Origin: Eustoma russellianum
Lineage: Eukaryota; Streptophyta; Magnoliopsida; Gentianales; Gentianaceae
DNA: 64,000 nt
NCBI GenBank assembly: GCA_036186865.1
Contig: AP025075.1
Span: 17,198,019-17,262,018, forward strand
Direction of reading: 5' to 3'
The translations under genes were made by a program, and so were the position numbers. Below the pieces are notes generated by a model. The model did not search any database, was not told where the DNA came from, and saw nothing but the letters and a program-made list of their open reading frames with translations. Numbering within the stretch: the stretch's first letter is position 1; each line of letters opens with the position of its first letter. Positions 10,599-23,299 of the stretch are shown piece after piece.

Positions 10599-11811
10599 GC
10601 ATTCTTAGGAATTCTTCATACATTTCATCAAATGTCATGTCACTATCAGAATCACTATCAGAAGAAGAACATACCTCGTTGGATACGAAGCAGACTTGAG
10701 CTTCCTCAGTTTTGGATTCTGAGTCAGATGAGTCGCTCCATGTGCTCACCTTCATTGCTCGTTTCCCTTTTCTTGCCTTAGACTCCTTTGTCTTTGTCGT
10801 TTGAGTCTCCTTGTCCTTGGCTTGTTTATTATTGTTGTTGTTATTATTACTTTTCTTCGTGGGACAGTCATATGAAATATGTCCTTTTTGACCACATTCA
10901 TAACACTTTAATTCTTTATTATACCATTTGTTTATGTTATTCTTCCTTGGTTGAGAAGAAGAAGAATAAGAAGAATTACGTTGTCTATTCCTATTTGGAC
11001 GTTTGAAAAACTTTCTAAGTTTTCTAGCTATCAATGTCAAGTCATCGTCTAATTCAGTATCACTATTACTATCATCGTTACTATCATGTGTTTCGGTTGT
11101 TTTGAAAGCTATTGTCTTACCGGATGACTTAGACGATTCAGACTTTCGTTGGTTTAATTTAACCTCGTAAACTTTAAGAGACCCGATCAATTCATCCATC
11201 TTAGTGATTGACTTTGTCTCCTCGATTGCAGTCACCTTTGGATTCCATTCAGCAGGGAGGCTTCGTAGCACCTTTTGAACCTTTTCACTGTTCGAAAATG
11301 ACTTCCCTAAAGCTTCAAGGGCATTGAAAATATTAGTAATCCTCACATCCATAGATGTTATGGATTCGTTTGGCAACATTTTGAAAGTCTCTAATTCAGT
11401 CATAAGCATGTTTATTTTTGACTCTTTAACACCACTAGTACCTTCATGCTTTAATACAAGTGATTTCCACATGTCGTGTGCGCTTATGCAATTTGACACA
11501 TATCCTGCTTCAGAAGTTGTAAGTCCATTCAAAAGTAATTGCATAGCTTTAGCATTCATGGACATTTTCTTTTTATCATCTGATGACCATTCACTTTTAT
11601 ATTTTTCAACCTCTTGAGTTACTCCACTAACTTGTGTAACTTTCGCTGGAATGTACGGCCCATCTTCAACTATAGACCATAAATCGATGTCTATAGCCAT
11701 TAAGAATAGCCTCATTCTTAGTTTTCAATGAACAAAATTATTGCCATCAAAAAGAGGAGGGCGTTGTGTAGACATACCTTCCAACTCACCTTTGTGAGAA
11801 ACAATAGCCAT
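10552..11811 (-). pseudogene. gag: N-terminal half of element A gag with CCHC knuckle
   Basis: The probable start is the ATG at 11809-11811, 110 bp after the primer site. Near its beginning is QRPPLFDGNNF, equivalent to the start of gag in C, E and D/F. An in-frame TGA at 11725-11727 replaces the conserved Trp codon of (Q/H)WKLRM. Downstream come the UBN2-like capsid region (MQLLLNGL, MWKSLVLKHEGTS, VLRSLPAEW) and the CCHC knuckle CYECGQKGHISYDC (about 10861-10906). An acidic Ser/Asp-rich stretch follows, and then a frameshift. Gag forms the virus-like particle and binds the RNA. Confidence 0.85.
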
Positions 11812-11920
11812 AGTATGTACCTTGGATTTGAGACAAGCAGTATATAATGAATCGTTGTTTCTTGGCCTTGTATTGTTCGTATGGTGTTGAATCTTGCTTC
11901 TTTTGAGTGGTGTTGGTCTG

Positions 11921-11932
11921 GCTCTGATACCA
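11921..11932 (-). other. Primer binding site of element A
   Basis: GCTCTGATACCA is TGGTATCAGAGC on the element strand, complementary to initiator-Met tRNA. Two bases separate it from the 5' LTR edge at 11935. Confidence 0.9.
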
Positions 11933-11934
11933 AA

Positions 11935-13250
11935 TGTTGGACCATGCACCTGAAATAAAGACCACTAGAGGAGGGGTGAATAGTGGTTAGCGGAAATTAC
12001 ACTACAACCCTTTGTTAAAATCCCCTTTGAAAACAGAATCTGAAACCACCTCAGATTCAGAACCCGTTTTTCAAACAAATTCACAAATAATTGTACAACA
12101 CTCTAAAAATTATGAAACTTTTCAGAATTTAACTTCAATGAGTTAACAAGACTCTGTCCAAAAATCAGACAAAAATAAGATCGTTTGACCCTTCAAACAA
12201 ATAAAAAGATTCAGATGATCAATCTGGACAGAATTAGACAGAATGTTGCTGATTTTGTAAAACGTATTTCTCTTTGAATACTCAACCAAAAAGGTTGATA
12301 TTTATATCAAAACACTCCTTAGGATGTGTAGATGAAGTTTTCAAAAGGCCCTGACCTTAAACAATTCTTGAAAAATACAGAATTTAAGTTTTCTCAAAAC
12401 TGATCAGATTGCATCCAGATTGGAGCAGTTATCTTGCAAGGACTGAAAGACTAACTTTCCCTTGCTCAAATCAAGTGATTCTTGTTGCAAATGAAAGCTA
12501 ACAGTCTGAAGTATAACTCCACCAAAAATCACAAATTTTGAAAATGTTTAGCTATTTTTTCAAATTGTGAGAAGTTGTGTGAAAACTGTAGTCAAAAACA
12601 GGCAGAAAACAAAAATAAAGAAACAAGAGAAGAACACCGAGAATTTATCCTGGTTCGGTCAATGTGACCTACTCCAGTCCCAAGGAACACCTTTCCTTGG
12701 ATTTCACTATCAAATGAACACCTTAAACCAAGAGCCAAGCTTGATCCTTGGGTTATACACCAACCCTATTCAAGACTTGGATAATCACTTCTATGCAACT
12801 CTTGGTTACAACACCTCTACCACCTATTGATGTAGCCTTATAAATTTGGATAATCAATCACACAAATCCAGCTCAAGAAGGTGTGTATAGTGTAGCTGGA
12901 CAACAAAGAAAATTGGAACGCCTTAGCTACACAAAGTATGAACGAAAATATGAGAAGAGAATAGCAAGACAACAATCTTCAATTTTGCTTTCAAGTGTGT
13001 CTTCTCTTCTTCACCTTGCCTCCTATTTATAGTGTGAATAGATGACATATTCTCTCCAACTTTTAGACCATATGATGGCTGAGAATTTTGAATTAAAGCA
13101 CCTCCATAATCATCTCCAAGAACCTTGTCTCCATTAACTTCAAGTTTGAAATTTCAAGTTGACAACTTTTGCCAACTAGCTTGTTTTTGAATTGTCCACT
13201 TGCCCAAAAGTCATAAAATGAGTATACCACTTTCTCCACCTGTTTATGGA
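11935..13250 (-). repeat. 5' LTR of element A, lacking its outer 1 kb
   Basis: It starts TGTTGGACCATGCACC beside the primer site and follows the 3' LTR (3813-5115) base for base until CTGTTTATGGA at 13250. There it jumps into CTACCAAGTC, a duplicated piece of the G0 flank. The missing part corresponds to 5116-6140. The TATA box is retained at 13023-13032, but most of U3, including the ATCGATCGA cluster, is gone. Confidence 0.85.
13023..13032 (-). promoter_or_regulatory. TATA box of the A 5' LTR
   Basis: CTATAAATAG on the element strand at the same place as in the 3' LTR. It lies about 220 bp from the truncation, so only a short U3 remains 5' of it. Confidence 0.65.
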
Positions 13251-13397
13251 CTACCAAGTCATAACAACCTGGCCTAAGTATCATGAATAAGATCATAGTT
13301 TACGTAACAACAGTAGTGAGATCGTAACTTAGGTAACGAAAGATAAGAGGATCATAACCTAAGTAACATTACCTCTAGCATTTGACTAGCATCTTCT
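13251..13397. repeat. Right copy of the 147-bp duplication bordering element A
   Basis: Matches 3667-3813 and runs without interruption into the rest of the G0 LTR at 13398. It therefore looks like the intact pre-insertion site, attached to a broken LTR end. The junction has almost no homology (GGAC against GGGC). Confidence 0.9.
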
Positions 13398-13609
13398 CCC
13401 TTCAGTCAATAGCAACTAAGGCCATAAAATCATAACTTAGCCATGAATCAAGTAATAACACAGCTTAGTGCAAATAGACTAAACATCATGCTCATGACCA
13501 TATGCAATGTGTATGAATATGCAAGTGTAGTGCATAATGAAAACCATGAAAATCTTTTCCTTTCGTTCTTTCATTCAAAACATCATCGTCAAGAAAACAA
13601 TAGAGTATT

Positions 13610-13783
13610 CAGATCTATTCACCTGGATCTGAGGCGGTAACTTCTTCCCTACGAATCTATTATTACCGGATTCGGAGCGGTAACGTCATCATTTATCAGA
13701 TCTATTCACCCGGATCTGAGGCGGTAACTTCTTCTCTTCGAATCTATTATTCCCGGATTCGGAGCGGTAACGTCATCACTTAT
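13610..13783. repeat. 87-bp tandem pair in the G0 LTR
   Basis: Two nearly identical units start CAGATCTATTCACC at 13610 and 13697 and include GGATCTGAGGCGGTAAC and GGATTCGGAGCGGTAACG. A third degenerate unit follows to about 13850. The related positions are a 131-bp pair at 59061-59318 in G1 and degenerate units at 35385-35570 in G2. Confidence 0.85.
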
Positions 13784-14619
13784 CAGGTCTATTCTCTCCG
13801 GACCAGAATGGCCGATATCGTCAGATCAATTAACCCCGGATCTGGAACGGGTCCTTTATGGGACAGGAAACACACACGGTACCGGTGGAAAGCGTTCTTT
13901 TTAAAAACAGAATCTTTTCTTCAAAAACGCTTTTTCATCTTCCTTTCTCATAAAATCAGTTCCATAAATCATGTAAATGATGATGATGCAATGTATGACA
14001 TGCACTATGCGACTCGTGAACAAATACATCATAACATGCATGCACAAACTTGTCTTTTAAGCTGGGAAAACTGTCCAGCAATCACATTCTGTTCATACAG
14101 CCTCGTGCTGATCCATTCGTGCTCATTTTCATAAGCTCATGCCATACACATGCATAATGAAGTCGTAGACTCATACCGTAAAAATTTCGTAACAATCCGA
14201 AAAGTCTAACGACCTAAAACATCATACTATCATCAAAGGTACTGCTGAAATCAGCAGGGCAGTACCGCATTACCTCTGTTTCATGGGTCATAAAACCTTA
14301 TTCAGTTTAATCCATCACCTGGAAAACATAGCTAACTCACCAAGGAACAATATTTATAAGGCCAAACATCACATTCAAGCTTAGATGAGCAAGATCAAAG
14401 CCTTACAACATAAGACATTAAACTGTCCTGTTTTCCAGTTTTGTACAACTAACTTCAACTCAGTTGTTAACCATCAAAATGGTGTTTTATGCTGGTTTTT
14501 TTACATGAACATGTACATATCTGCCTTAGATAATTACCATAAAAACTCCAAGGCATTCCAATAAGTTTAAGGGGGTCAACTAATTACTTTCTCCCAGCTA
14601 GGTACATGCTGAATCTGGA

Positions 14620-15370
14620 ATGACCAGTTTTACCACGAATTTAATTGTGACCAAACCACAACTCTTTTTACTAAAATTCCAACTCACAGATGTCATACAC
14701 ACGTCAAACAATCGTCATACCAAAAAGCAGCTCATTTTCACATTCCTAAGGTGCACTTTCGACCCACACAACTTACCACTCAAAACTGTCCTGTTCCAAC
14801 AACTCTGTTTGAACAGTTTTACCAAAAACTTCATTAAGGATAATCCACCAACTCACAAATTTCATAAACACATAGGGCTATTAGAATACCAAAGATTAAC
14901 CAATTTGAATATTCCTAAGGTCCATTTTCAGGGCATACAACATGCCGCATAAAACTGTTCAGCTCAAGTACTTCTGCCTGAGCAGTTCCTACTAAAAATT
15001 ATACTCTGGTCAATCCCCATATCCTTTTACCAAAATTCCAACTCCCATATTTATTACACATATGAGGCTATCATCATACCAAAAATTAGTCAATTTGGAC
15101 CTTCTTAAGGTTCATTTCCAGGTCGTTAAACATGTCACATAAAACTGTCCTGCTCCAGTACTTCTGTTTTACCAACTCTTACTAAAAATTTCATTAAGGA
15201 CAAACCACAACTCCTTTTATTGAAATTCCAGCTCACACATTTCATAAACATATAAGACTAACATCATACCAAAAACTAGCCAATTTGAACACTCCTAAGA
15301 TTCGTTTTCTGGTCACACAATTAGCTACACAAATCTGTCCAGCTCCAGTAGTTCCAGCACTTCTTCACTT
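14620..15370. repeat. Four tandem units of about 170-190 bp in the G0 LTR
   Basis: Landmarks such as ATTCCTAAGGT, AAAATTCCAACTC and AAAACTGTCC recur in order. The TCCTAAG landmark is at about 14743, 14912, 15102 and 15292, so the spacing is about 169, 190 and 190 bp. Units are diverged from each other. Homologous arrays of three units are in G1 and G2. Confidence 0.8.
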
Positions 15371-16275
15371 TTATGGTTCAAACATTTCCAATCAACTTCA
15401 TTCCTTAAAATTGACTTAATATCCATTAAACACACACTTCAACATAATGTTTACAAGCCTCATAACATGCTTTAAACCATAAATAAACTGTTTATAAATC
15501 ATATCAAAACAGTCCCACACATTCATACAACAAATCATTTGCTCATACCATCACTTTTTCTTATAACAACTAGTTTCCATGTCTTGTACTTAGCATCTTT
15601 AACTAAGGTTCATAGCCTAATAATGATTAGCCATTCAAGCATACACTTCTCAAATAAGGCAAGATTGGCTAGAGTATACTTGTCTCTTTGAACCCTAGAG
15701 CTTTTCCTTAGCATGAGCCTTGGTTGAAATGGAATGAAGTCTTCCTCCTACTTCACATATAGTACACGGTTTTGAGAGGAGGAAGATATAAAAGGATGAT
15801 TAGCTATTATCTTAAGTGAAAACACAACTAAAGTGAGGCTATGATTCTCTTACCAAAATAAAACTTGAATGGAGCTAGAAATGAATCCACCCTCCAAGAA
15901 ATTAGCTTCTCTTAGTATCTTGCAAAATCTTCATCTAGTGACCATCCTTGAGTGTCACGTTTTTGGCAAGAAAAGAAGGGCACTTGTGTGAGCTTCATTC
16001 TTTGAAATATAGGATTCACTTGGAGGTTTTAGCATACACTTACCTAGAGATTTCTTGAGGCTTGAAGATCTTGAGCTCCTTCTCTCAAGCTAGCCGTGTA
16101 CCCCAAAGGATCAAATAGGGAAGTCTCTTGCTCCATTGTGACTTTTTGAGGGAGAGTGTTCTAAAATTTTCTTTGGAGAAAGTTTTCTTCCCTTGGCTAA
16201 TGAGGTAGCCGTTGGTTATGTTAGAGGGGGAAAGGGTTTTCCTTAGCTTAGTTAGGCTAATAAGAATTAATTAAT

Positions 16276-18248
16276 GCTCCTTACGATGTGTAGTTTAAAG
16301 TTTCCAAAAGGCCCTGAACTAACATTGTGCTTGATGAAATCAGAATTCAGGTTTCCTTGAGACTGGTTAGATTGCAGCCAGAATGGAGCAGTTATCTTGC
16401 AATGACTGAAAGACTAACTTTCCTTTGCTCAAATAAAATGATTTTTGTTGAAAATGAAAGCTAAAAGTCTGAAGTATAACTCCACCAAAAATCACAAATT
16501 TTGAAAATGTTTTGCAATTTTTCAAGATATGCAATCTGTAGTGAAAACGGACATAATAACAGTGAAGAAGTAAAGAGGGCAAAAACACCAAAGATTTATC
16601 CTGGTTTGGTCAATGTGACCTACTCTAGTCCCAAGGAACATATTTCTTTGGATTTTACTATGGAATGAACACAAAATACAACAAGATCCAACCTTGATCC
16701 GCGGGTTAAACACCAATCCTATTCAAGACTTGGATGATCACCTCTATGCAACTTAGGTTGCAACACTTCTACCACCTATTGATGTAACCTTATAAACTTG
16801 GATAACCAATCTTACAAAATAAACATGAGAGACGTGTATAATGTATCTAGATAACAACTAGAAATAGAACACCTAAGTTACACAAAGAATGAATCAAGAA
16901 CAAGAGAAGAGAATAGAAAGAATGATCTTCAACTTTTGCTTTCAAGTGTGTGTCTTCTCTTCTTCACCTTGCCTCCTATTTATAGTGTGCAATGGCCCTT
17001 GAAGATAAGAACTCCAATGAGTCAATGTCTTCACCATCAATGTTTAAGTATCTTCACACCATTGGTTGGCCACATAATCACCTTGTACACTTGGCAACAA
17101 GAAACAACATAATTGGTCCACCTTGGAATTGTCTTGATTATTCTTCGCAAAATGAAGATAATATAGAAGGAAATATACCACAAGAATACCTCAACTTCTT
17201 GACACAAGAATAGGACATGTGAGGCTGCCCACTCTTGGATAAAAAAGACTAGAAACAACCCACACTAGCCATTGGTTTTCAAATTGCATTTCTAAATTGC
17301 CAACTAGCTTGTGTTTGGTTGGTCCACTTACGCACAAGTCATAAAATGATTAAAAAACTTGGACACCTGTATATACACTTTTTTTAGGCTTTATATATGT
17401 GTACAAACTCAGATTTGTTGTAGAGAAATCAATAAATAATAGTTGACAAGATTAGATAAATGTATAATCCAAAATTCCAACACTTTTTCTCCTTGTATGT
17501 GGTGGTGAATTTTGCACCAATAACACCTTCAAATTCTCTGCAAAAATATGAATGAGAACCTCTAATAACACATATATAAAAGTCTTCAAGAAAAAATAGA
17601 ATGTGATATCGAATATCGTCACATATCCTGCTACCGTCGATAATATCATCAAATAAGAGAATATAATAGAAAATCACCAAATAATCTTCAAGAATACCAT
17701 AAATGAACTCCATAATAAAGATAATAAGATACTCAAGAGATTTCCTTGAGGATTATGACGAAACTGCCCTTGGAGGGTAAAATAACCAAAATGCCCCTAG
17801 TGACAGAAAACTCCGAAAATGACCCTGATGGTCATAAATATATATATAACAACACCTTTGTGATGATAAATAAGGTACGAATAAGTCCTTGAATCATTTT
17901 CATCATGTCAGTACCTACAAGAACTCAAAATACCACTTTTGCGCTTTTTGGTAAGTTGTTGAAACTTCTAAGACACATTATTCACAAGACAGTATTATAT
18001 TCATCATAAAAAACATAATAACAACATGATAAATATATATGAAGCATGTGCAAATGAAAACAACCATTTTATCACATTTCAGAAAAGTTTTCTAAAAACC
18101 CTAGACATCGATCGATTGAAGTGTCTCTGCTCGAGAGATGCTTGAGAGATCGATGTCTCACTGTGAGGTTCAGATTTTGTCTCTGACTAATATAGATCGA
18201 TGTACACATCGATCGATCGATGTTTTTCAGGTTTAGAGATCGATGTCT
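16276..18248 (-). repeat. A': truncated LTR of the element A family
   Basis: It begins at a point equivalent to about 4185 in the A LTR (CTCCTTA.GATGTGTAG) and runs to the ATCGATCGATC cluster. There it stops at CGATGTCT where the D/F LTR begins. The first 370 bp and the last part are absent. A segment after the TATA box (about 16986-17240) does not match element A. The TATA box is at 16976-16985. No coding sequence. Confidence 0.8.
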
Positions 18249-20951
18249 TGTAACACCACTAGAAGCGGGTTGAATTGTGAGTGCAGAAAATTGAGTTTTT
18301 AAAACTTTTTAGACCAAATAACTCACTTCTGAAAACAGTTTCTATTTTCATATCCTGATTGGAATTTTCTAGATGACCTGGCTGTAGACCTCCAAAAACT
18401 ATGAAACTTGTTGACAATGTGCTATCGGATGTTGTTAATAAGTCACAAAAATTTCATATTAAATCTCTAAGTGTTACCCCTTGAAAAACTGTTTTTGCAC
18501 AGATTGTGTCAATCTGCCAGAAACTGTGCTCCGAAATGAAAAATTTATTTCTATTAATTGATAATTCTAAATAACCTGAAAATTTTATGGTATGACCCTT
18601 AAGATGTGTACTTTAATGGGTTAAAACAGTTTTTCAAAATTCTCTTGGTAAGTATGTCAACCATGTTGATGTTCTCAATCTTTGCAAATTTGAGAATCAG
18701 ATTGCATTAGTCTCAGAACTATTAAAGTTCGACTGACGTATACTTATCCAAATGTGTGAAAGTTGTCCCAAATGAAAACTAGGACATGTGGCTATGTTTT
18801 TGCAAAATTTTGTGATTTTTGGGAAACGTTTGTTATTTTTTCCATGAGTATGAAAATCGTGCAGAAAACTGAAAACTAAAAGTAAAAGTGTTGAAAGTAA
18901 ATAACACCGAGATTTTTATACTTGTTCGGTTAAAACAACCTACTCCATTCTTCGAGGACACCTTCTTTTGAATTTACTAATGAAAAATAGCACATTGACA
19001 CAAGGGTTACTGGTGTTAAACACCAACTCCATCCTTTTACAATCAAACAAACAAACACAACAACACGAACACTACCACCGAACAAATGAAGGTATGATCA
19101 CACCTTGATCAACCTTGTGCAAGAGATGAACGTATGTGGGTGGTATAATCAAAGCCTATATACTATATGGAATATAAGAATGATAGAATTGAGGCTAAGA
19201 GCAAGAGAAAAGAATAAGAGAAGAAGAGAATGGTCTTGCTTGATCTTGAAAGAGTATGAACTTTTGCTTAGCATTGCTTGAATCATCTTGCCCCCTTTTT
19301 ATAGTTGGTTGGCCACCCCCTAGGGTCGTAGTATTTCTTGAAAATTGTCTTGAATACCCTTGGAAGATTACTTTGTATAAATGGTGACACACCCTTGCTT
19401 ACTTGGCGCAATACGATTGGACGAATGACTTGTCTTTGCCTGGTTGTCACTTCTTGATAGGCTATCGCTTATCCACCTTGGCACTCCATAAAATAGCTGA
19501 AAATTCAGTAAAAAAAATTTGAAACACATGCTTAAAATCAAGTTTATTAATTACCAATTAAACATGATATGATTCCCCCACAATTTTGGAAGAGAATTGG
19601 TGCAAGATTCAATGTAAAAATCGGCCAGCGTACATGTGCTGAATAATTTTCAGCATGTGTTTCATTTTGAATTGTTTCCTTGTGTCTCTTGTCCTCTTAA
19701 ATGTCACCAACCATGTGTGGCTTATACTCCACCAATTAAAGTGCCAAACAAGCTCCACATAGGCTCCAAGAATGCTGAAATGGCGTGTAACACCTCAGCC
19801 GTATGTGCTGAAATTATCTTTTGAATATTTGTCACATAATGATGCACAATCTTTACACACATGGTAAATTACAATTAGCCCTGAATTGATTTTCTATAAC
19901 ACTCTAATATGTCTTGAATGTGTAAAAAGTGTCTAGATACATGTTACGTACACACCAAAACCGTCCCATGTATGTAGAGGTGTAGACAACCGAACTTCCG
20001 ACTTTCGTCGATTATGCGATTTTTCTTCGATTAATCTCAAACTTCTTAGACATGTAATATATATTACGTCACACATAATATATATAAAATAAATTTTACT
20101 TTCAGCTCCTATGGCTGAACAAAAAATGTCATGTGCAACAAGGAATTTGAGTTTGAATTCTCCACAAGTCAAGCCAAAATGTGGGTGATTGATGTGTGTA
20201 AACATGGTATAACTTTCGGTCTGAATTTGACATGTGGAGCACAAATTTTCTGAATAATTTGAGTGTATATAGGCTGAATTTATTTATATGGTAAGTACGT
20301 GACGTGTCGGTGAAGGTTCGGTGGTCACCCGATACGACAATTTTCGGTTTATGGCCTCATGACATGTCATTATAATTTTGATGGAAATATTACTTGTAAT
20401 ATATGATATGGGACTTGTATATACTCATAGATATGAGATGTATATAGTGGTGTGACGTCGACGTATGTTTATAATATATATGACGTGTCGGTGGAACGTC
20501 TGAATATAAGTATATAGTTTGTAATTAAAAATTATGGATATAATATATATATATATATGTATGTATATATATATATATGTATGTGGCGTGTATATAGGTG
20601 CGGAAAGAGAACTTTTCATTCCAAATTTGTTGCCAAATAGCTCTCTCCAAATATGTCCCAAATATGTCTTCATTTAATGAACTAGTAGTTCATCTCCTTA
20701 AGCACTTCACTTAATGAACTAGTTTAGTTCATTAATTATGACACCTGAAAATAATATAAAGCCAACAAATGTTTGACATGTGATATAAGCTTTAATGCTT
20801 CATGGCACGTTAGTACGACAACATTATATATAAACATGTAAAGCATTTTTATCGCGTACATATATCAAGTAACACTTATTTAATGCATTTCGTAAACACG
20901 TAACATTTAAATCATGCATTTTCAAATCACTCAAACCACGATTTCTCAACA
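18249..20951 (-). repeat. 3' LTR of D/F (2703 bp)
   Basis: Starts TGTAACACCACTAGAAG and ends CTCAACA before a degraded PPT. TATA-like CTATAAAAAG on the element strand is at 19295-19304. One palindrome of the type discussed for C lies near 19632-19660, and a (TA)n tract at 20539-20580. It matches 54605-56318 with many differences. Confidence 0.85.
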
Positions 20952-21167
20952 ATCTCTCTCTTTTGATGTTTTGCAAAACAATATTTATCCATGATTAAAA
21001 TGTGATCGCCCCCCTGCAATTATGCACAAATTTAAAATTTGAATTTAACTTTATCTCTCTTTCCCCTTTAAATCATGCTTCTCTCCCCCTTAAATCATAC
21101 TTTTCTCTCCCCCTTTATTTTGTAAATCTCATCAAAAGCATAAATAAGAATGGAAAGAAATAGCATT
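20952..21167 (-). other. Degraded PPT region of D/F
   Basis: At the LTR edge the tract reads ATCTCTCTCTTTTG, so the usual run of five C has been broken by C-to-T changes. Better tracts remain further in, at about 21070-21080 and 21107-21118. Otherwise non-coding. Confidence 0.65.
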
Positions 21168-23299
21168 TTATAGCATATCAACAGAAATTATACCTAATTT
21201 CAAACGTAAATTTTTATACATGGCTTGATTGAATGCTTTGGTGAACATGTTGGCTGCTTGTGCTTCAGTACAGATATGTTCTAGAACGATATCACCACTG
21301 TTTACATGATCACGAAGAAGATGTACCTCTGTATTGTTTGCCTTAGAATGTAAAGCGGGGTTCTTAGACAAATTAATAGCACTCACAGTATAACAATTTA
21401 TAGGTATGCCATTGACAACTATACCAAAATCTGATAGTTGTTGTTTTAGCCATAATAGTTGTGTGCAAGAAAGACTAATTGCCATGTATTCCGCTTCAAT
21501 GGTAGATAATGCTACACTAGCTTGCTTTTTCGAAAACCATGATATTAATGAATTGCCAATGAATTGACATGTACCACTTGTGCTTTTTCAATCTATTTTA
21601 CATCCACCATAATCGCATCAGTATATGCATGCAAGTCAAATTCACAGTTTTTATCATACCGAATTCCTAATGTGGGAGTGTGCTTAGTGTACCGAAATGT
21701 CCTTTTTTACAGCATTATAGTGTGACAATTTAGGGTTACTTTGAAAACGAGCACACATACAAACACTAAATATGATATCATGTCTACTTGCAGTAAGATA
21801 AAGCAAAGAACCAATCATAGACCTATACAAACCATTATCAAAGTCTTTTCTATTTTCATCTTTAGGAAGTTTAGTGGTTACACTCATAGGGGTGGTAGAT
21901 GGTTTAAAGTTTTCAAAGTTAAACTTCTTAATCATGTCATTTATATATTTAACTTGAGTGATATGTATGTCTTTACTAGTTTGCTTAATTTGCAAGCCAA
22001 AAAATAATTTAAATCACCAACCATAGACATCTCAAATTCGGATTTCATACATGTTTCAAATTCTTTTACTAGCTTATGACATGTAGATCCAAAGACAATA
22101 TCATCAACATAAATTTGAATAATAAGTAAATCCGATTTTTCTTGTTTCAAGAATAATGTACTATCTATGGTACCTCTTTTAAATCCATTTTCTAAAAGAA
22201 AGGTAGCAAAATGATTGTGCCAAGCCCTAGGTGCTTGTTTTAAACCATATAGTGCCTTCTTTAACTTATACACATGATTAGGATATTTTATATCCTCAAA
22301 ACCGGGTGGTTGTTTTACATAGACTTCTTCTTATATACAACCATTTAAGAATGCACTTTTTACGTCCATTTGATAAAGTTGAAAATTATTTATACAAGCA
22401 ATAGCAAGTAATAATCGTATAACTTCTAATCGTGCTACAGGTGCAAGTGTTTCTTCGTAATCTATTCCTTCTTCTTGATTATAGTCTTGTGCTACAAGTC
22501 CATCTTTGTTTCTAACGACTTTACCATCTTCATTCATTTTGTTTCTAAAAACCCACTTTGTGCCTATTATCATTTTAACTTGTGGTCAGGGTACTAAATC
22601 CCACATATCGTTTCTTGTGAATTGATTTAGTTCATCATGCATAGCGTCAATCCAAGATGAATCATTCAAAGCATCAAACACATTCTTGGGTTCTATTTCA
22701 GATATCATAGCATGAAATTGATTTATTTTATCTTGATTTATTCTTCTACGTGGTCGTACACCTTGTGTTATATCGCCTATGATAAGGTCGTGTGAGTGAT
22801 CCCTATGCCATCTTGGTTGATTATTTTCTAAGTTTTCATGCATTTCTAAGTGATCATGCGTTTCTAGTGTGTCGTGTTCATTATGTACGATATTTTCTTC
22901 TATATCATCTAACATGTGCTTTAGTTCAAAATCATCATCATATTCTTTATTTATTTCAAGTTCACCAAATTCATTAAATTTCACATGAATAGATTCTAAA
23001 ATATGTCTAGTAATAGGATCGTAACATCTATATGCCTTAGAATTCACAGAATATCCAACAAAGATGCATTCAATGGATTTAGACTCAAATTTATCTAGAT
23101 TATCTTTTGTGTTTAATACAAAGCATTAACAACCAAACACACGAAAATAATCAATTTTAGGCATGCAATCATTTAAAATTTCATAAGGGGTTTCGCTTAT
23201 TTTCTTTCTAACCGATAAGCAGTTAACTATATAACATGCACAATTTACGGCTTCCACCCATAAAAATCTAGGTAACTTATTTTCACATAGCATGGTTCT
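21168..23299 (-). pseudogene. pol: RNase H, RT and C-terminal integrase of D/F, broken
   Basis: Read from right to left: integrase end (TMLCENKLPRFLW), the acidic linker with MNSKAYRCYDP, RT with QMDVKSAFLNG, YGLKQAPRAW and YVDDIVFGST, and RNase H with CDIIFSVCM-like and INLSKNPALHSKA segments ending MFTKAFNQA. At least five frameshifts or stops split it into frames of 80-150 codons. The RNase H aspartate codon in CDS is changed (CYTVSAI). At 23299 it is cut inside integrase by the LTR of element C. Confidence 0.85.

Larger units (their letters stand above)
3813..13250 (-). mobile_element. Element A: SIRE/Maximus-like Ty1/copia, nearly complete
   Basis: Order on the minus strand: truncated 5' LTR, primer site, gag, protease, integrase, RT, RNase H, PPT, full 3' LTR. 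It is inserted in the G0 5' LTR. Lineage is inferred from YVDDIIFGST followed by EFEMSMVGEL, PPRTPQLNG in integrase, the long LTR and the coiled-coil gag. The coding region carries one nonsense codon in gag, one in pol and at least two frameshifts, so this copy is probably inactive. The first 1 kb or so of the 5' LTR is missing and replaced by duplicated flank. Confidence 0.85.
1..16275 (-). mobile_element. G0: non-autonomous Tekay-like Ty3/gypsy element, split by copia element A
   Basis: The window opens inside the 3' LTR. Bases 1-204 recur at 16072-16275, which identifies the two LTRs. The order on the minus strand is 5' LTR (16275 back to 13398, then 3813 back to 3012), primer site, about 2.1 kb of interior, PPT, 3' LTR (931 back to 1). 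The PPT region contains the reverse complement of TTTCGAGGACGAAAC followed by a G-run, which I know from the 3' ends of Tekay/Del elements. The leader resembles that of G1 (60140-60200). No gag or pol homology is visible in the interior, so it would have to move with proteins made elsewhere. The 5' LTR lacks its outer 730 bp or so, being joined at 16275 to an A-family LTR fragment. Confidence 0.75.
13398..16275 (-). repeat. 5' LTR of G0, outer part
   Basis: It continues the LTR interrupted at 3813. It contains an 87-bp tandem pair, a 190-bp tandem array and, at 16072-16275, the segment shared with 1-204. A stretch near 14245-14270 (CTGAAATCAGCAGGGCAGTACC) has its reverse complement at about 58645-58670 in the G1 LTR, showing that the two families are related over the whole LTR. 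It ends at AATTAATTAA where an A-family LTR fragment begins. Confidence 0.8.

Noticed and set aside
14620..14952. 110-codon plus-strand ORF
   Set aside because: It runs through the 190-bp LTR repeats and has no counterpart conserved in the homologous arrays.
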